Both the position numbers and the translations under genes were made by a program. From the NCBI RefSeq assembly GCF_000384215.1, contig NZ_KB913032.1, positions 9,633,605 through 9,697,604 of the forward strand: a stretch of 64,000 bases of DNA, read 5' to 3'. The DNA is from Amycolatopsis alba DSM 44262 (GTDB lineage Bacteria > Actinomycetota > Actinomycetes > Mycobacteriales > Pseudonocardiaceae). Positions 35,311-43,873 of the stretch are shown piece after piece. Below the pieces are notes generated by a model. That model had not been told where the DNA came from, did no database searches, and saw only the letters and a program-made list of their open reading frames with translations. Position 1 is the first letter of the stretch. Each line of letters starts with the position of its first letter.

Positions 35311-36558
35311 TCAACGCAGGGATCGGATCACCGGGCTCGCGGCGACCAGTCCGGCACACGCCAGCACGGCGCCGCCGCAGATCAGGAACACCGCCGTGGT
35401 GCCGAACGGCAGCAGGATCCCGGCGACGACGTAGGAGAACGGGTCGAACGCCACCGTGGCCAGAACGACGAGGCTCATCACCCGGCCCAGCAGTTGCCTG
35501 GACACTCGCTCTTGCAAGGTGGCCACGATGACCACTCCGAGAAACGCGGACCCGAGACCGATGAGTGTGACGACCGCTGTCGCGGTGACCACGTCGGTGA
35601 CGACCGCGAGCCCGGCTGTTCCCGTGCCGATCGCCGCGACCCCGCCGACCACGGTCCAGCCGCGCCTGCCGGGTGGGCGCCATCCGGCGATCAGTGATCC
35701 TGCCAGCGACCCGGCGCCGAAACCGGAGAGCACGATGCCCAGAGATCCCGCTCCGCCGAGGCGTTGATCGGCGAGCACCGCGCCTCCCACAAGCACGGGG
35801 CCCACGACCGCGATGTTAATCACGGCGACGGCCGTCAGCAGCGCTCTCACGAGCGGTTCATGCCAGGCATATCCCAAACCCTCGCCGAGGGAATGCAAGC
35901 CGCCGAGTCGCTGGTCACCATCGACGGCGTCCGGACCGGCGCCTTCACCGAGTCGTGCCAGGCGGACGAGCGTGCCGAGGGCCAAGGCGGCCACGACGGC
36001 CACCGCCGTGATCCCAGCGAGCGCGGCGCCGAAGCCGACCGCAGCGATGACTCCGGCGGCCGCCGCAGGCCCGACGAGATCGCCCCCCGACTCCGCGCCC
36101 TGCACCAGCGCGTTGACCCGTGACAGCTTCTCGGTCGGTACGACGGCCGGCAGCAACGCCATGGCTGCCGGGAAGTACGCGGCGTCGGCCATGCCGAGCA
36201 ATCCGGCGAGAAGGGCGACGGTGGTCACCGATGGGGAGGTAAAGGTGATCACGGCACCAAGGGCGAGCAGGACGGCGACCCGAAGCCAGGAAGCCCAGGC
36301 CGCGACGCGAGCGGGATCCAGCCGGTCGGCCAGTACTCCCCCGGGAAGCAGGAGCACCGCGCGTGGCAGCGCCACCGCCACGAGAACGAGCCCGGTGGTG
36401 AGGCCGGGCTCCGAAAGTTCGAGCACGAAGAGGGTGAGCCAGGTCAGGAACAGCGCGTCGACCACGGCCGCCAAACCCTGACCCACGACCAGGCGGCGCA
36501 GCCGCGGGTCGCCGAGGGGTTCGCGGGGAAGGGAACGGGCGGGCGGCCCTGTCGTCAT
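35311..36558 (-). CDS. MFS exporter in biosynthetic operon
   Basis: A 415-residue transporter from ATG 36558 with GGGAG 7 bases upstream. It follows the DHA3-type pattern seen in small-molecule exporters: LAAVVDALFLTWLTLFVLEL, ALPRAVLLLPGGVLADRLDP (motif A), AAMALLPAVVPTEKLSRVNA and VQGAESGGDLVGPAAAAGVI. About 12 helices are predicted. It lies between an SDR gene and the InhA-like gene, 45-58 bp from each, so it is part of the operon and probably exports the product. Confidence 0.87.
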   Translation of the reverse strand: MTTGPPARSLPREPLGDPRLRRLVVGQGLAAVVDALFLTWLTLFVLELSEPGLTTGLVLVAVALPRAVLLLPGGVLADRLDPARVAAWASWLRVAVLLALGAVITFTSPSVTTVALLAGLLGMADAAYFPAAMALLPAVVPTEKLSRVNALVQGAESGGDLVGPAAAAGVIAAVGFGAALAGITAVAVVAALALGTLVRLARLGEGAGPDAVDGDQRLGGLHSLGEGLGYAWHEPLVRALLTAVAVINIAVVGPVLVGGAVLADQRLGGAGSLGIVLSGFGAGSLAGSLIAGWRPPGRRGWTVVGGVAAIGTGTAGLAVVTDVVTATAVVTLIGLGSAFLGVVIVATLQERVSRQLLGRVMSLVVLATVAFDPFSYVVAGILLPFGTTAVFLICGGAVLACAGLVAASPVIRSLR

Positions 36559-36616
36559 CGTGGGCTCCCGTGGATTCCGGTAGGAGGTGGCCTTGCCTAG
36601 GTCGGGCAGGTGTGCA

Positions 36617-37378
36617 CTATGCGATGTGTGTGCCCCCGTCGACCACCAGAGTGGTTCCGGTGACATAGGTCGCCGCGTCGGAGACGAGGAAGACCAGCGC
36701 GGCGGCGAGCTCTTCGGGCTGTCCGACGCGGCCGGAGAGCACTCTCGGCATCATCGCCTCGATGTAGCCCTCGTCGTAGCCGTCGGTCATCTCGGAGGTG
36801 AAAAAGCCCGGAGCGAGGGCATTCACGCGGATGCCCTTGCCAGGTGTCCACTGCTGGGCGAGATCGCGGGTGAGCCCGAGGATCCCGGCTTTCGACGCCG
36901 AGTAGGCGGCCTGCGGCAGACCACCCGTGACCAGCGCGAGGATGCTCGACACGTTGACGATGGCACTGCCGGGTCGCATTACCGCGCCTGCGGCCTGGGC
37001 CATCCAGTAGGAGCCGTTCAGATTGACGTCGATGACGTCGCGGAACTGCTCCGGTGTCTCCTCGACCGCGGGGTGTTCACTGCTGACCCCGGCGTTGTTG
37101 ACCAGGATGTCCACGCGCCCGAACTCCCGCACAGCCGCGTCGATCAGTGCGTGGCAGTCCTTCGGATCGGCCACGTCGGTACACACGGCGACGGCCCGGC
37201 GGCCGAGCTTCTCGACGGCCGCGCGCGTGGTCTCCAGCCTGTCGGTGCGCCGCGCTCCGAGGACGACGTCGGCACCGGCCTCGGCGACGGCGGTGGCGAA
37301 GGCGATGCCCAGCCCCGAGGACGCTCCGGTGACCACGGCGACGCGGCCGTCGATCCGGAACCGATCAAGGACGCTCAT
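36617..37378 (-). CDS. SDR oxidoreductase (3-ketoacyl reductase-like)
   Basis: A 253-residue classical SDR from ATG 37378 with AAGGAG 7 bases upstream. The motif order is intact: VVTGASSGLGIAFATAVAEA, the NNAGVSSEHPAVEE segment, NVSSILALVTGGLPQAAYSA with Ser, Tyr and SKAG Lys, then NALAPGFFTSEMTDGYD and the VDGGTHIA ending. It could reduce beta-keto thioesters on the ACP encoded next to it, or a later ketone. Its place in the operon favours a biosynthetic role. Confidence 0.87.
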   Translation of the reverse strand: MSVLDRFRIDGRVAVVTGASSGLGIAFATAVAEAGADVVLGARRTDRLETTRAAVEKLGRRAVAVCTDVADPKDCHALIDAAVREFGRVDILVNNAGVSSEHPAVEETPEQFRDVIDVNLNGSYWMAQAAGAVMRPGSAIVNVSSILALVTGGLPQAAYSASKAGILGLTRDLAQQWTPGKGIRVNALAPGFFTSEMTDGYDEGYIEAMMPRVLSGRVGQPEELAAALVFLVSDAATYVTGTTLVVDGGTHIA

Positions 37379-37433
37379 AGCCGTTCTCCTTGGAGGGAAG
37401 TCCATTCGTGCACGGCGTATCTCCCGAGAACGG

Positions 37434-37676
37434 TCACCGCTGGGAGGCGACGTAGCTCATCGCGTCACCGACGGTCCTCAGCTCCGCAACCTCGTCGTCG
37501 GGAATCCTCACCGCGAACCTGTCCTCCACCTGCACGGTGATCTCCACCATTGACAGGGAGTCGATGCCGAGATCGTCGGCAAACGACTTCTCCGGAGTCA
37601 CGTTGGCGCGGTCGAGACCGGTGACCTGTTCGACGATCTCGGCGATGTCGGCGAGGATGTCGGTGTTGCTGACCAC
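37434..37676 (-). CDS. Acyl carrier protein
   Basis: An 80-residue ACP from GTG 37676, with AAGGAG 7 bases upstream. The phosphopantetheine site is Ser40 in DDLGIDSLSMVEI, with helix 2 following as usual, and the ending DEVAELRTVGDAMSYV matches helix 4. It is free-standing, in the operon between the alpha-oxoamine synthase and the SDR genes. It probably carries the growing acyl chain for the ketosynthase and presents it to the oxoamine synthase or condensation protein. Confidence 0.93.
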   Translation of the reverse strand: MVSNTDILADIAEIVEQVTGLDRANVTPEKSFADDLGIDSLSMVEITVQVEDRFAVRIPDDEVAELRTVGDAMSYVASQR

Positions 37677-37733
37677 GGGCTTTCTCCTTGTCGGCCGGGC
37701 ATGCTCGATCAATGGGCGACCCTCGGCTGTACG

Positions 37734-38981
37734 TCAGAGCCCGAGACGCCGCCGGTAGATGAGGAGGGTGCGCAGGAAACCGTCCATCTGTGCCTCGGTG
37801 TGACCCGCATGGGGGAACAACCGCAGGAGCGCCTGGTTGCGCGAGACGGCCGGGTAGGAGAAGACGGGAACGAGGTAGCCGTCCTCGACGAACCACTCCC
37901 GCATCTGGAGCGCGGCGGCATCGGCGCCGATCGGCACCGAGAGCATGTACGACTCGGTCGGCGTCGTCATCGTGCCGATCGCATGCATCTGCCGCCGAAG
38001 GCGGGCGGCGTGTGCGAGGTAGTCGTCGACGATCTCCGGATGGTCGGCGAGGACGTCGATCGTGCGGTCGGCCAGGTACGCGGTGGGTGGCTGGATAGCG
38101 GCTGTGAACATCGAGGTGCCGGAAAGCAGTTCGAAGGCGTCGATCGCCGCCGCGGGCCCGGCAATCGCGCCGCCTTCCAGACCGATGGCCTTCGACAGGG
38201 ACACCATGACGAAGTCGGCGCGCTCCCTGATCGCCACCGCCTCCCGGGCATATGGACGGTTCTCGGCCCCGTAGACCATGAACCCGTTCGCGTCGTCGAT
38301 CATGCTGACAGCTCCGTGCCGGTCGCACTCGTCCAAGATCTCCACGATCGGCCCCATGGTGCCGTCGGCGGAATAAATACTCTCGGCGATCACCACGGTC
38401 TTGCGGCTCTGGATCCGGCCGAGGATGGCGGCCAGATCCGCGACGTCGTTGTGCCGGAACGCGTGGACGTTACGGCCGTAGCCGAGTCCTTCGAGCCCCT
38501 TCCAGATGCTCCAGTGGACGTCCCTGTCGACGACGAAGACGGTGTCGCGATTGCGTACTTCGATCCCGGTGTCGAAGTACGCGGAACTGCTCATGGCGTG
38601 GACGAATCCGATGTTGGCCAGGAGTCCGGTGGCGAAGCTGATGGCCCGCTCCTTGCCGGTGTGGCGGGCGATCGTCTCCTCCAGGACCTGATGCGGGCGG
38701 CAGATTCCCTGTGTCATCCGGGAACCGCTGGTGCTCAGGCCGTGGGCGATTGCCGCCTCGGCGAAGTGGCGCCGGGCCGGGACGTGGCGGTCCAGGTCGA
38801 GAAAGCTGATGCTGGCGAAGTTCACCAGCTCGCGCCCGTTGCGGACGATGGTCGGCCCGACGGGACCGTCCACCACCGGAGGACGGTATGCGGTGTCGTG
38901 GGTATTCGCCTCGACGAAAGCAGCGAAGGCCCACGGGGCCAGGCGATCCACGGACTGTGCGGAAGTGGAAGACGCAGTCAC
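37734..38981 (-). CDS. PLP-dependent alpha-oxoamine synthase (AONS/CqsA-like)
   Basis: A 415-residue fold-type I PLP enzyme from GTG 38981, whose GTGA overlaps the end of the condensation gene. Key features are STSGSRMTQGICRPHQVLEE, the FATGLLANIG segment, ESIYSADGTMGPI, DDANGFMVYG (Asp for the pyridine N) and the Schiff-base Lys in MVSLSKAIGLEGG. The family condenses acyl-CoA or acyl-ACP with an amino acid under loss of CO2 to give an alpha-aminoketone. Next to an ACP and a ketosynthase it is a likely chain-release enzyme. Its amino acid is not evident. Confidence 0.88.
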   Translation of the reverse strand: MTASSTSAQSVDRLAPWAFAAFVEANTHDTAYRPPVVDGPVGPTIVRNGRELVNFASISFLDLDRHVPARRHFAEAAIAHGLSTSGSRMTQGICRPHQVLEETIARHTGKERAISFATGLLANIGFVHAMSSSAYFDTGIEVRNRDTVFVVDRDVHWSIWKGLEGLGYGRNVHAFRHNDVADLAAILGRIQSRKTVVIAESIYSADGTMGPIVEILDECDRHGAVSMIDDANGFMVYGAENRPYAREAVAIRERADFVMVSLSKAIGLEGGAIAGPAAAIDAFELLSGTSMFTAAIQPPTAYLADRTIDVLADHPEIVDDYLAHAARLRRQMHAIGTMTTPTESYMLSVPIGADAAALQMREWFVEDGYLVPVFSYPAVSRNQALLRLFPHAGHTEAQMDGFLRTLLIYRRRLGL

Positions 38982-40918
38982 GATGACGTTTCTCCTCCGT
39001 GGTGGGCGCGGGGCGGAAAGGGCTCCAGAGCCGCAGCGAGGTGGCCGAGCGAGACTGTTCCGGCCAGCTCGTCCGCTGCGATCCCGGTGTAGCCGGACTG
39101 GCGCAGCAGCATCAGCAGACGAGGAATCTCGACCAGGGTGACCCCGTGGTCGGCGAGGCAACGGTTCATGTCGACCGAGCCAGGGTTGTCATAGGAGGGC
39201 TGCCGCGAATCGTCCGGAACGACGGCGGCCACAGCGGCGGCCAGAGCCCGTTCCGATGTCGTCACGGCCAGCCGTGACGACATCGGCGGGACGCTTGAGC
39301 CGCCGGTGGCGGTGCCGTGTTCGGCCGGGGACAGGATGTAGCGGCCTGGGGTGAGGAGACCGGGCACGTCGCCGAGGTGGTCCAGGACGTGCTGGTGTAG
39401 CTCGTCGATCGTCACGCCAGGAGTGACGCGGGCGCGCGCGACGAGGTGTGGTCGATCGCCTTCTCCCGAAGTGCCGCCGCTGGGCGTCACTGTCACATCG
39501 AGCACACCGGGGTGGCTCTGCAGCACGTCTTCGACCGTGGTCAGGCACGCCCATCCCTGCGGGGCGCGCCACCATCCGGACGCCGCCGGTGTGCGCGGGT
39601 CCGACAGGACCGGGCACTCGGCACCGCCGGCGAGCGCGTGCAGGAGACCACACAGGCGTTCGGGCAACGCCACCGCCTGCGCGGCGTCGAGCAGGTGATC
39701 CCCGACGGTGACGTCGAGGGTGATGAACCCCGCGTCGCGGCTGAAGTCGACGTAGAGGGTCTCGCAGGGCTCGTCAGGCGCGCTGCTGATCCAGGTGGCG
39801 TCCCCGCCCGGCGGAGTGGTCCGGGTGGGGACCAGGTATCCGCGGGGCCACGCATAGCAGTTGAATTCGATGGTGGGTATGGCAACGACACCGCGGCGCC
39901 GGTCCTGGCGGGACCAGGCGGCGACCAGTTCCGCGGGGCGGTACCGGCCGTGCCGGTAGCCCGCGGTGGACGCCGTCGCGACCGAGGCGACCACCTCACC
40001 GAACGCCGCGCCCGGTTGGAGGTCGATCTGGACCGGGACCGTCAGAGCCCGGACGTCGACGCTGGTGCGCAGAGCCGCCCGGGCTCGATTGGAGACCACC
40101 ACCGACGCGAGGAAACGATGCTCTCCGGTGCGGGTGGCGACCTCGTGGGCGAGCGCCGCGAGCACGACGATCTCCGGACTGGCCCGATGACGCCGGGCGA
40201 CGCGGTCAAGGTCGTCATACGCCTCCACCGAGCGGTATTGAAGACGGTGGCGCCCCTTGCCGTCGGCGATGCCGCCGAACGGGGCCAGCACGCCGGTGGG
40301 GTTGTCCGCGAGACGTGCGAGCCACTCGCACTCCGACAGGCGGGCGCGTTCCAGATTCTGCTCGGCGATAGCGTCGAGCGGGTGGAGGGCTGTTTCCGCC
40401 GGTCCGTCGGCGCCGCGAAGCCGGTCGTGCAACTGGTCGAGCAGCACCGCCAGCCCCCACCCGTCGATCATGACGTGGTGGGCGGCGATCAGGACCGCGC
40501 GCGGCTTTCCCGCTTCGAGCAGCACTCTGGCGAGCCAGGGCGGATTCCGCTCGGGGTCGATCGGGCGGGCCGCCAGTGCCGCCGTGGCGGCTTCCAAGGT
40601 GCCGGCATCGACAGCGGGGACGTCCACGTGATCGATCGGCAGCGGCGCCCAGTCCGGGCGATGGACGCGTTGTACCGGGCGGAGCGGGCCGATGGTGCTG
40701 CGCAGCGCTTCATGCCGCGCGGTCAGGGACGCGAGCGCCATGTGCACGTCGCTGACGGTGGCAGGGGGCGGGACGTGGCAGTGGTCAGCGAGCGGCGTCG
40801 GGTTCACCCGCCGTGGTGCGGGGATGGTGCGTTCGAACCAGTGCCACTGCTGAACCCACGACAGCGGCCCACTGCGGATGACGGTGGCGGGATCCGGAGT
40901 CGCCTTCACGGCCGTCAC
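38978..40918 (-). CDS. NRPS-type condensation protein with A-domain tail and degenerate carrier-like end
   Basis: A 646-residue protein from GTG 40918. Residues about 15-430 form a condensation domain with the active-site motif HHVMIDGWG (His147-Gly153). The region around 470-560 (TTVEDVLQSHPGVLDVTVTP, VTIDELHQHVLDHLGDVPGL) resembles the C-terminal subdomain of an adenylation enzyme. The last 60 residues look like a carrier domain (LADHGVTLVEIPRLLMLLRQ), but Thr594 sits where the phosphopantetheinylated Ser belongs. It may make an amide or ester bond in the pathway. No complete adenylation core is in this polypeptide. It is translationally coupled to the next gene. Confidence 0.8.
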   Translation of the reverse strand: MTAVKATPDPATVIRSGPLSWVQQWHWFERTIPAPRRVNPTPLADHCHVPPPATVSDVHMALASLTARHEALRSTIGPLRPVQRVHRPDWAPLPIDHVDVPAVDAGTLEAATAALAARPIDPERNPPWLARVLLEAGKPRAVLIAAHHVMIDGWGLAVLLDQLHDRLRGADGPAETALHPLDAIAEQNLERARLSECEWLARLADNPTGVLAPFGGIADGKGRHRLQYRSVEAYDDLDRVARRHRASPEIVVLAALAHEVATRTGEHRFLASVVVSNRARAALRTSVDVRALTVPVQIDLQPGAAFGEVVASVATASTAGYRHGRYRPAELVAAWSRQDRRRGVVAIPTIEFNCYAWPRGYLVPTRTTPPGGDATWISSAPDEPCETLYVDFSRDAGFITLDVTVGDHLLDAAQAVALPERLCGLLHALAGGAECPVLSDPRTPAASGWWRAPQGWACLTTVEDVLQSHPGVLDVTVTPSGGTSGEGDRPHLVARARVTPGVTIDELHQHVLDHLGDVPGLLTPGRYILSPAEHGTATGGSSVPPMSSRLAVTTSERALAAAVAAVVPDDSRQPSYDNPGSVDMNRCLADHGVTLVEIPRLLMLLRQSGYTGIAADELAGTVSLGHLAAALEPFPPRAHHGGETSS

Positions 40919-40919
40919 T

Positions 40920-42182
40920 TCAGACTGTCCGGACCACGAGCGCGGCGTTGTGGCCGCCGAAGCCGAACGAGTTGCTGAGAGCGATGCGCATCCCCGGATG
41001 ATGTTGCGTGCGGTGGGGCACGAAGTTGATGTCCGGGTCGATCGGCTCATCGCAGTTGACGGTCGGCGGGACGTCGCCCGTGCGGAGGGCCTGGATCGAA
41101 GCGACGAGCTCCACCGCCCCGGCGGCGCCGATCATGTGCCCGGTCATCGATTTGGTGGAGCTCACCGGGATCCGGGTGACCCGGTCCCCCAGCACCTGTC
41201 GCAGGACGGCCGTCTCGGTGATGTCGTTCAGCAGCGTTCCGGTGCCGTGCGCGTTGACGTAGTCGACCTCCGCCCCCGTGATCCCCGCGTCGCGCAGCGC
41301 CGCCTCGACGGCCAGGCGTGCGCCCCTGCCCTCCGGATGCGGTGCGGTCCAGTGATGAGCGTCGGAACTCGCTCCGTACCCCGTGAGTTCGGCCAGCGCC
41401 GTCGCCCCTCGCCGGTCGGCCACGTCCGCCGCCTCCAGCACCGCCACGGCGGCGCCCTCGCTCATCACGAACCCGTCGCGGTGCGCGTCGAAGGGCCGGC
41501 ACGCCGCGGCCGGGTCGTCGTTGCGTTTGGACAACGCGCGGGCGTTCCCGCTGCCCGCGAGGTCCACGGTGGTGACGCATGCGTCGGCGCCACCGGCGAG
41601 GACGATGTCGGCTTCCCCGTGGCTGATCATGCGCATCGCCGCGCCCACGGCGTCGGCACCGCTGGCGCACGCCGTGCTCTGGGCGCGGCTGGGCCCCTGC
41701 GTACCGAGCCGCATGCTGATTTCGCCGGCGGCGCTGTCCATGGCCGTCGTGACCTGAGTGAACGGGCTGATGGACCGCGGTCCCTTGTCGCGCAGCCTGT
41801 TCGCGGCGCGGTAGATCGATCCGACCGGGCCGTAGCCGCTGCCGATGATCACGGCGACCCGCGGCGCCACGTGATCGTCGATGACGAGCCCCGCGTGCTC
41901 GCACGCTTCCAGCGCGGCGGCGAGGGCGTACTGCGCGTACGGATCGGCGCGACGGCTGACCATCGCAGGCATGTAGCGGCTGGGGGTGAATCCGCGGACC
42001 TGGCCGCCGATCCGGACCGCGAGATCGGTGACGTCGATAGCCTCGACCTTGTCGATACCGCTGCGCCCGGCCAGCATCGCCGTCCAGGTCTCGTCGACGC
42101 TGTGGCCCAGCGGCGTCACAGCCCCGTATCCGGTGACCATCACCCGACGCCTCGCGCCCGGTCGTTCTGCTGCTTCCGTCAC
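40920..42182 (-). CDS. FabF-type beta-ketoacyl-ACP synthase
   Basis: A 420-residue KASII-like ketosynthase from GTG 42182. The catalytic triad is present: Cys172 in QSTACASGADAVG, His in VNAHGTGTLLND and the Lys-His of SSTKSMTGHMIGAAG. The glycine-rich end SNSFGFGGHNAALVV is intact. It elongates acyl chains by decarboxylative condensation with malonyl-ACP. It overlaps the upstream ThDP gene by four bases and lies one base from the condensation gene. No acyltransferase or chain-length factor is present, so extender supply is probably from primary metabolism. Confidence 0.9.
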   Translation of the reverse strand: MTEAAERPGARRRVMVTGYGAVTPLGHSVDETWTAMLAGRSGIDKVEAIDVTDLAVRIGGQVRGFTPSRYMPAMVSRRADPYAQYALAAALEACEHAGLVIDDHVAPRVAVIIGSGYGPVGSIYRAANRLRDKGPRSISPFTQVTTAMDSAAGEISMRLGTQGPSRAQSTACASGADAVGAAMRMISHGEADIVLAGGADACVTTVDLAGSGNARALSKRNDDPAAACRPFDAHRDGFVMSEGAAVAVLEAADVADRRGATALAELTGYGASSDAHHWTAPHPEGRGARLAVEAALRDAGITGAEVDYVNAHGTGTLLNDITETAVLRQVLGDRVTRIPVSSTKSMTGHMIGAAGAVELVASIQALRTGDVPPTVNCDEPIDPDINFVPHRTQHHPGMRIALSNSFGFGGHNAALVVRTV

Positions 42183-43873
42183 TGGGGGACCACCTCGGCG
42201 TCGCGGATGGGCGGGGCGATGTCGTCGGGGGCGACCGGGACCATGAGCACGGCGGTGCCTCCCTGTGCGCAGAACCGCCGCGCGGCCAGGACTTCCTCGG
42301 TCAGCGTGCATTTGTCGCGGAGCACCCGGCAACGGATGTCCGGCCCGTCCACCACGGGTGGCGGCTGACCCAGGCGGACGAACGAGTGGCGTCCGGCGTC
42401 GAGACCGAGGCGGGCGCGCTGCGTGTCCAGCCAGCCGTAGCCGCCGTTGCAGAGCACCACATACAGAACACCGCCGTGGGCGGGCGCGGCGGCGGCGATG
42501 TCCGCGCGGGCCGCGACGAAAGCTCCGTCACCGACGAACGCGGTCACCTCGTGGTACGGGGCCGCCAGCTTGACCCCGATGGCCGCGGCAGCCCCGAAGC
42601 CCAGCGGGGTCTGCTCCGACGGCGCGATGGAACCGCCACCGGCGTGGAAGGGGAAGCAGTAGGACCACATGTCCTGCAACCCGTTCTCCTGGACCAGGAT
42701 CCGGCGCTCGCCGCCGGTGGCGTCGAGTGCGGCGAGCAGTTCGGCGATACGGATTTCCGGCAGCGCCGCCGCGCGGGCCAGTTCCTCTTCCACTTCGAGC
42801 GACATGGCCTTGCGGGCGGCGGCGATCTCGTCTGCCCATCCCTTGGCTGCGGCGGGCCCGGACTTAGGGTCCCCCTCCAGCGCCCGCGACCAGCCGAGCA
42901 CGGCGTGGCGGGCGTCTCCGAGCACTCGCGGGCCCGGGAATTCGGCGGACAGCCCGCCGGGATCGACGTTGACCTGCACCACCGGGACCGGGGGCCAGGG
43001 TGTCCCGCCTTCGGCGACCGTCTCCTCGAGCCGTCCGGCGAGCGACACCACGAGGTCACACGACGACCACAGCTCACGGGCAGGGGCAGCGGCGTAAAGT
43101 CCTGCCACACCGCAGAAAAGCGGGTTGCGCTCGTCGACGGCACCGCGGCCGGACGCGGTGGTGAAGAGCGCCGCGCCGAGGTGTTCGGCGAAGCGCTCCA
43201 CCATGCCGTCGTCGTTGTGGTGCCGCATTCCCCCGCCCACCAGTACCAGCGGCCGGCTGCTCGTGCGGATCGCCGCGAGTGCCGGTCCCGGCGTCACGGA
43301 GAGGGAGTCGAGCGCCAACGGTTCCGGTCGCGTCGGCCGGGGCCGGGCGACCACGATCTCCGTCGCGCGCACGTCATCGGGTATCTCCAGGTACACGGGT
43401 CCGGCGGGAGGTCCCAGTGCCCGGGTCAAGGCCGTGACCGTCGCGGGGACGACCCGGTCGGGATGCCCCACCCGGTGCGCCCACTGCACGAGAGGCGTGA
43501 CCACGGAGATCTGGTCGAATTCCTGGAATCCACCGCTGCCCCGGCGTCGTTCGGCCACACCGGCTGCGAGCACGAGGACAGGGGCGCCGGACTCCCGCGC
43601 CTCCAGCAGTCCCGTAGCCGCGTGCGTGACCGCCGGCCCCTTTCCCAGCGCGCAGACGGCGAGCCTGCCCGACTGCATCGCGTAGCCGGTCGCCATGTAC
43701 ATCGCGTTCCGCTGATCACGGCACGGCACCAGGAAAAGGCCGACGGCGTCGAGGGCGCGGAGCAACTCCAGATCGTCTCCGGGCAGCCCGAAGCAGGTGT
43801 CCACCTCGTTCGCCACCAGCACGTCGACGATCGCGGACCACGCGTCGGCGTACCGTTCGCCCACCTGATTCAC
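42179..43873 (-). CDS. ThDP-dependent enzyme, acetolactate synthase/benzaldehyde lyase-like
   Basis: A 564-residue thiamine-diphosphate enzyme. The three-domain plan is clear: the Pyr domain (VANEVDTCFGLPGDDLELLR), a central domain (RPLVLVGGGMRHHNDDGMVE) and the PP domain with GDGAF and N-containing CNGGYGW for Mg-ThDP. Where the activating Glu normally sits, in a HEQ-type motif, the sequence reads CRDQRNAMY, so Asp53 replaces Glu. Enzymes of this group join aldehydes or keto acids to acyloins, or decarboxylate keto acids. The aldehyde-forming gene upstream overlaps it by ATGA. Activity with Asp is uncertain. Confidence 0.85.
   Translation of the reverse strand: MNQVGERYADAWSAIVDVLVANEVDTCFGLPGDDLELLRALDAVGLFLVPCRDQRNAMYMATGYAMQSGRLAVCALGKGPAVTHAATGLLEARESGAPVLVLAAGVAERRRGSGGFQEFDQISVVTPLVQWAHRVGHPDRVVPATVTALTRALGPPAGPVYLEIPDDVRATEIVVARPRPTRPEPLALDSLSVTPGPALAAIRTSSRPLVLVGGGMRHHNDDGMVERFAEHLGAALFTTASGRGAVDERNPLFCGVAGLYAAAPARELWSSCDLVVSLAGRLEETVAEGGTPWPPVPVVQVNVDPGGLSAEFPGPRVLGDARHAVLGWSRALEGDPKSGPAAAKGWADEIAAARKAMSLEVEEELARAAALPEIRIAELLAALDATGGERRILVQENGLQDMWSYCFPFHAGGGSIAPSEQTPLGFGAAAAIGVKLAAPYHEVTAFVGDGAFVAARADIAAAAPAHGGVLYVVLCNGGYGWLDTQRARLGLDAGRHSFVRLGQPPPVVDGPDIRCRVLRDKCTLTEEVLAARRFCAQGGTAVLMVPVAPDDIAPPIRDAEVVPQ

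Noticed and set aside
39446..40978. 510-residue plus-strand frame opposite the condensation gene
   Set aside because: Antisense shadow; no domain, no ribosome site, and the opposite strand has HHxxxDG and tight operon spacing.
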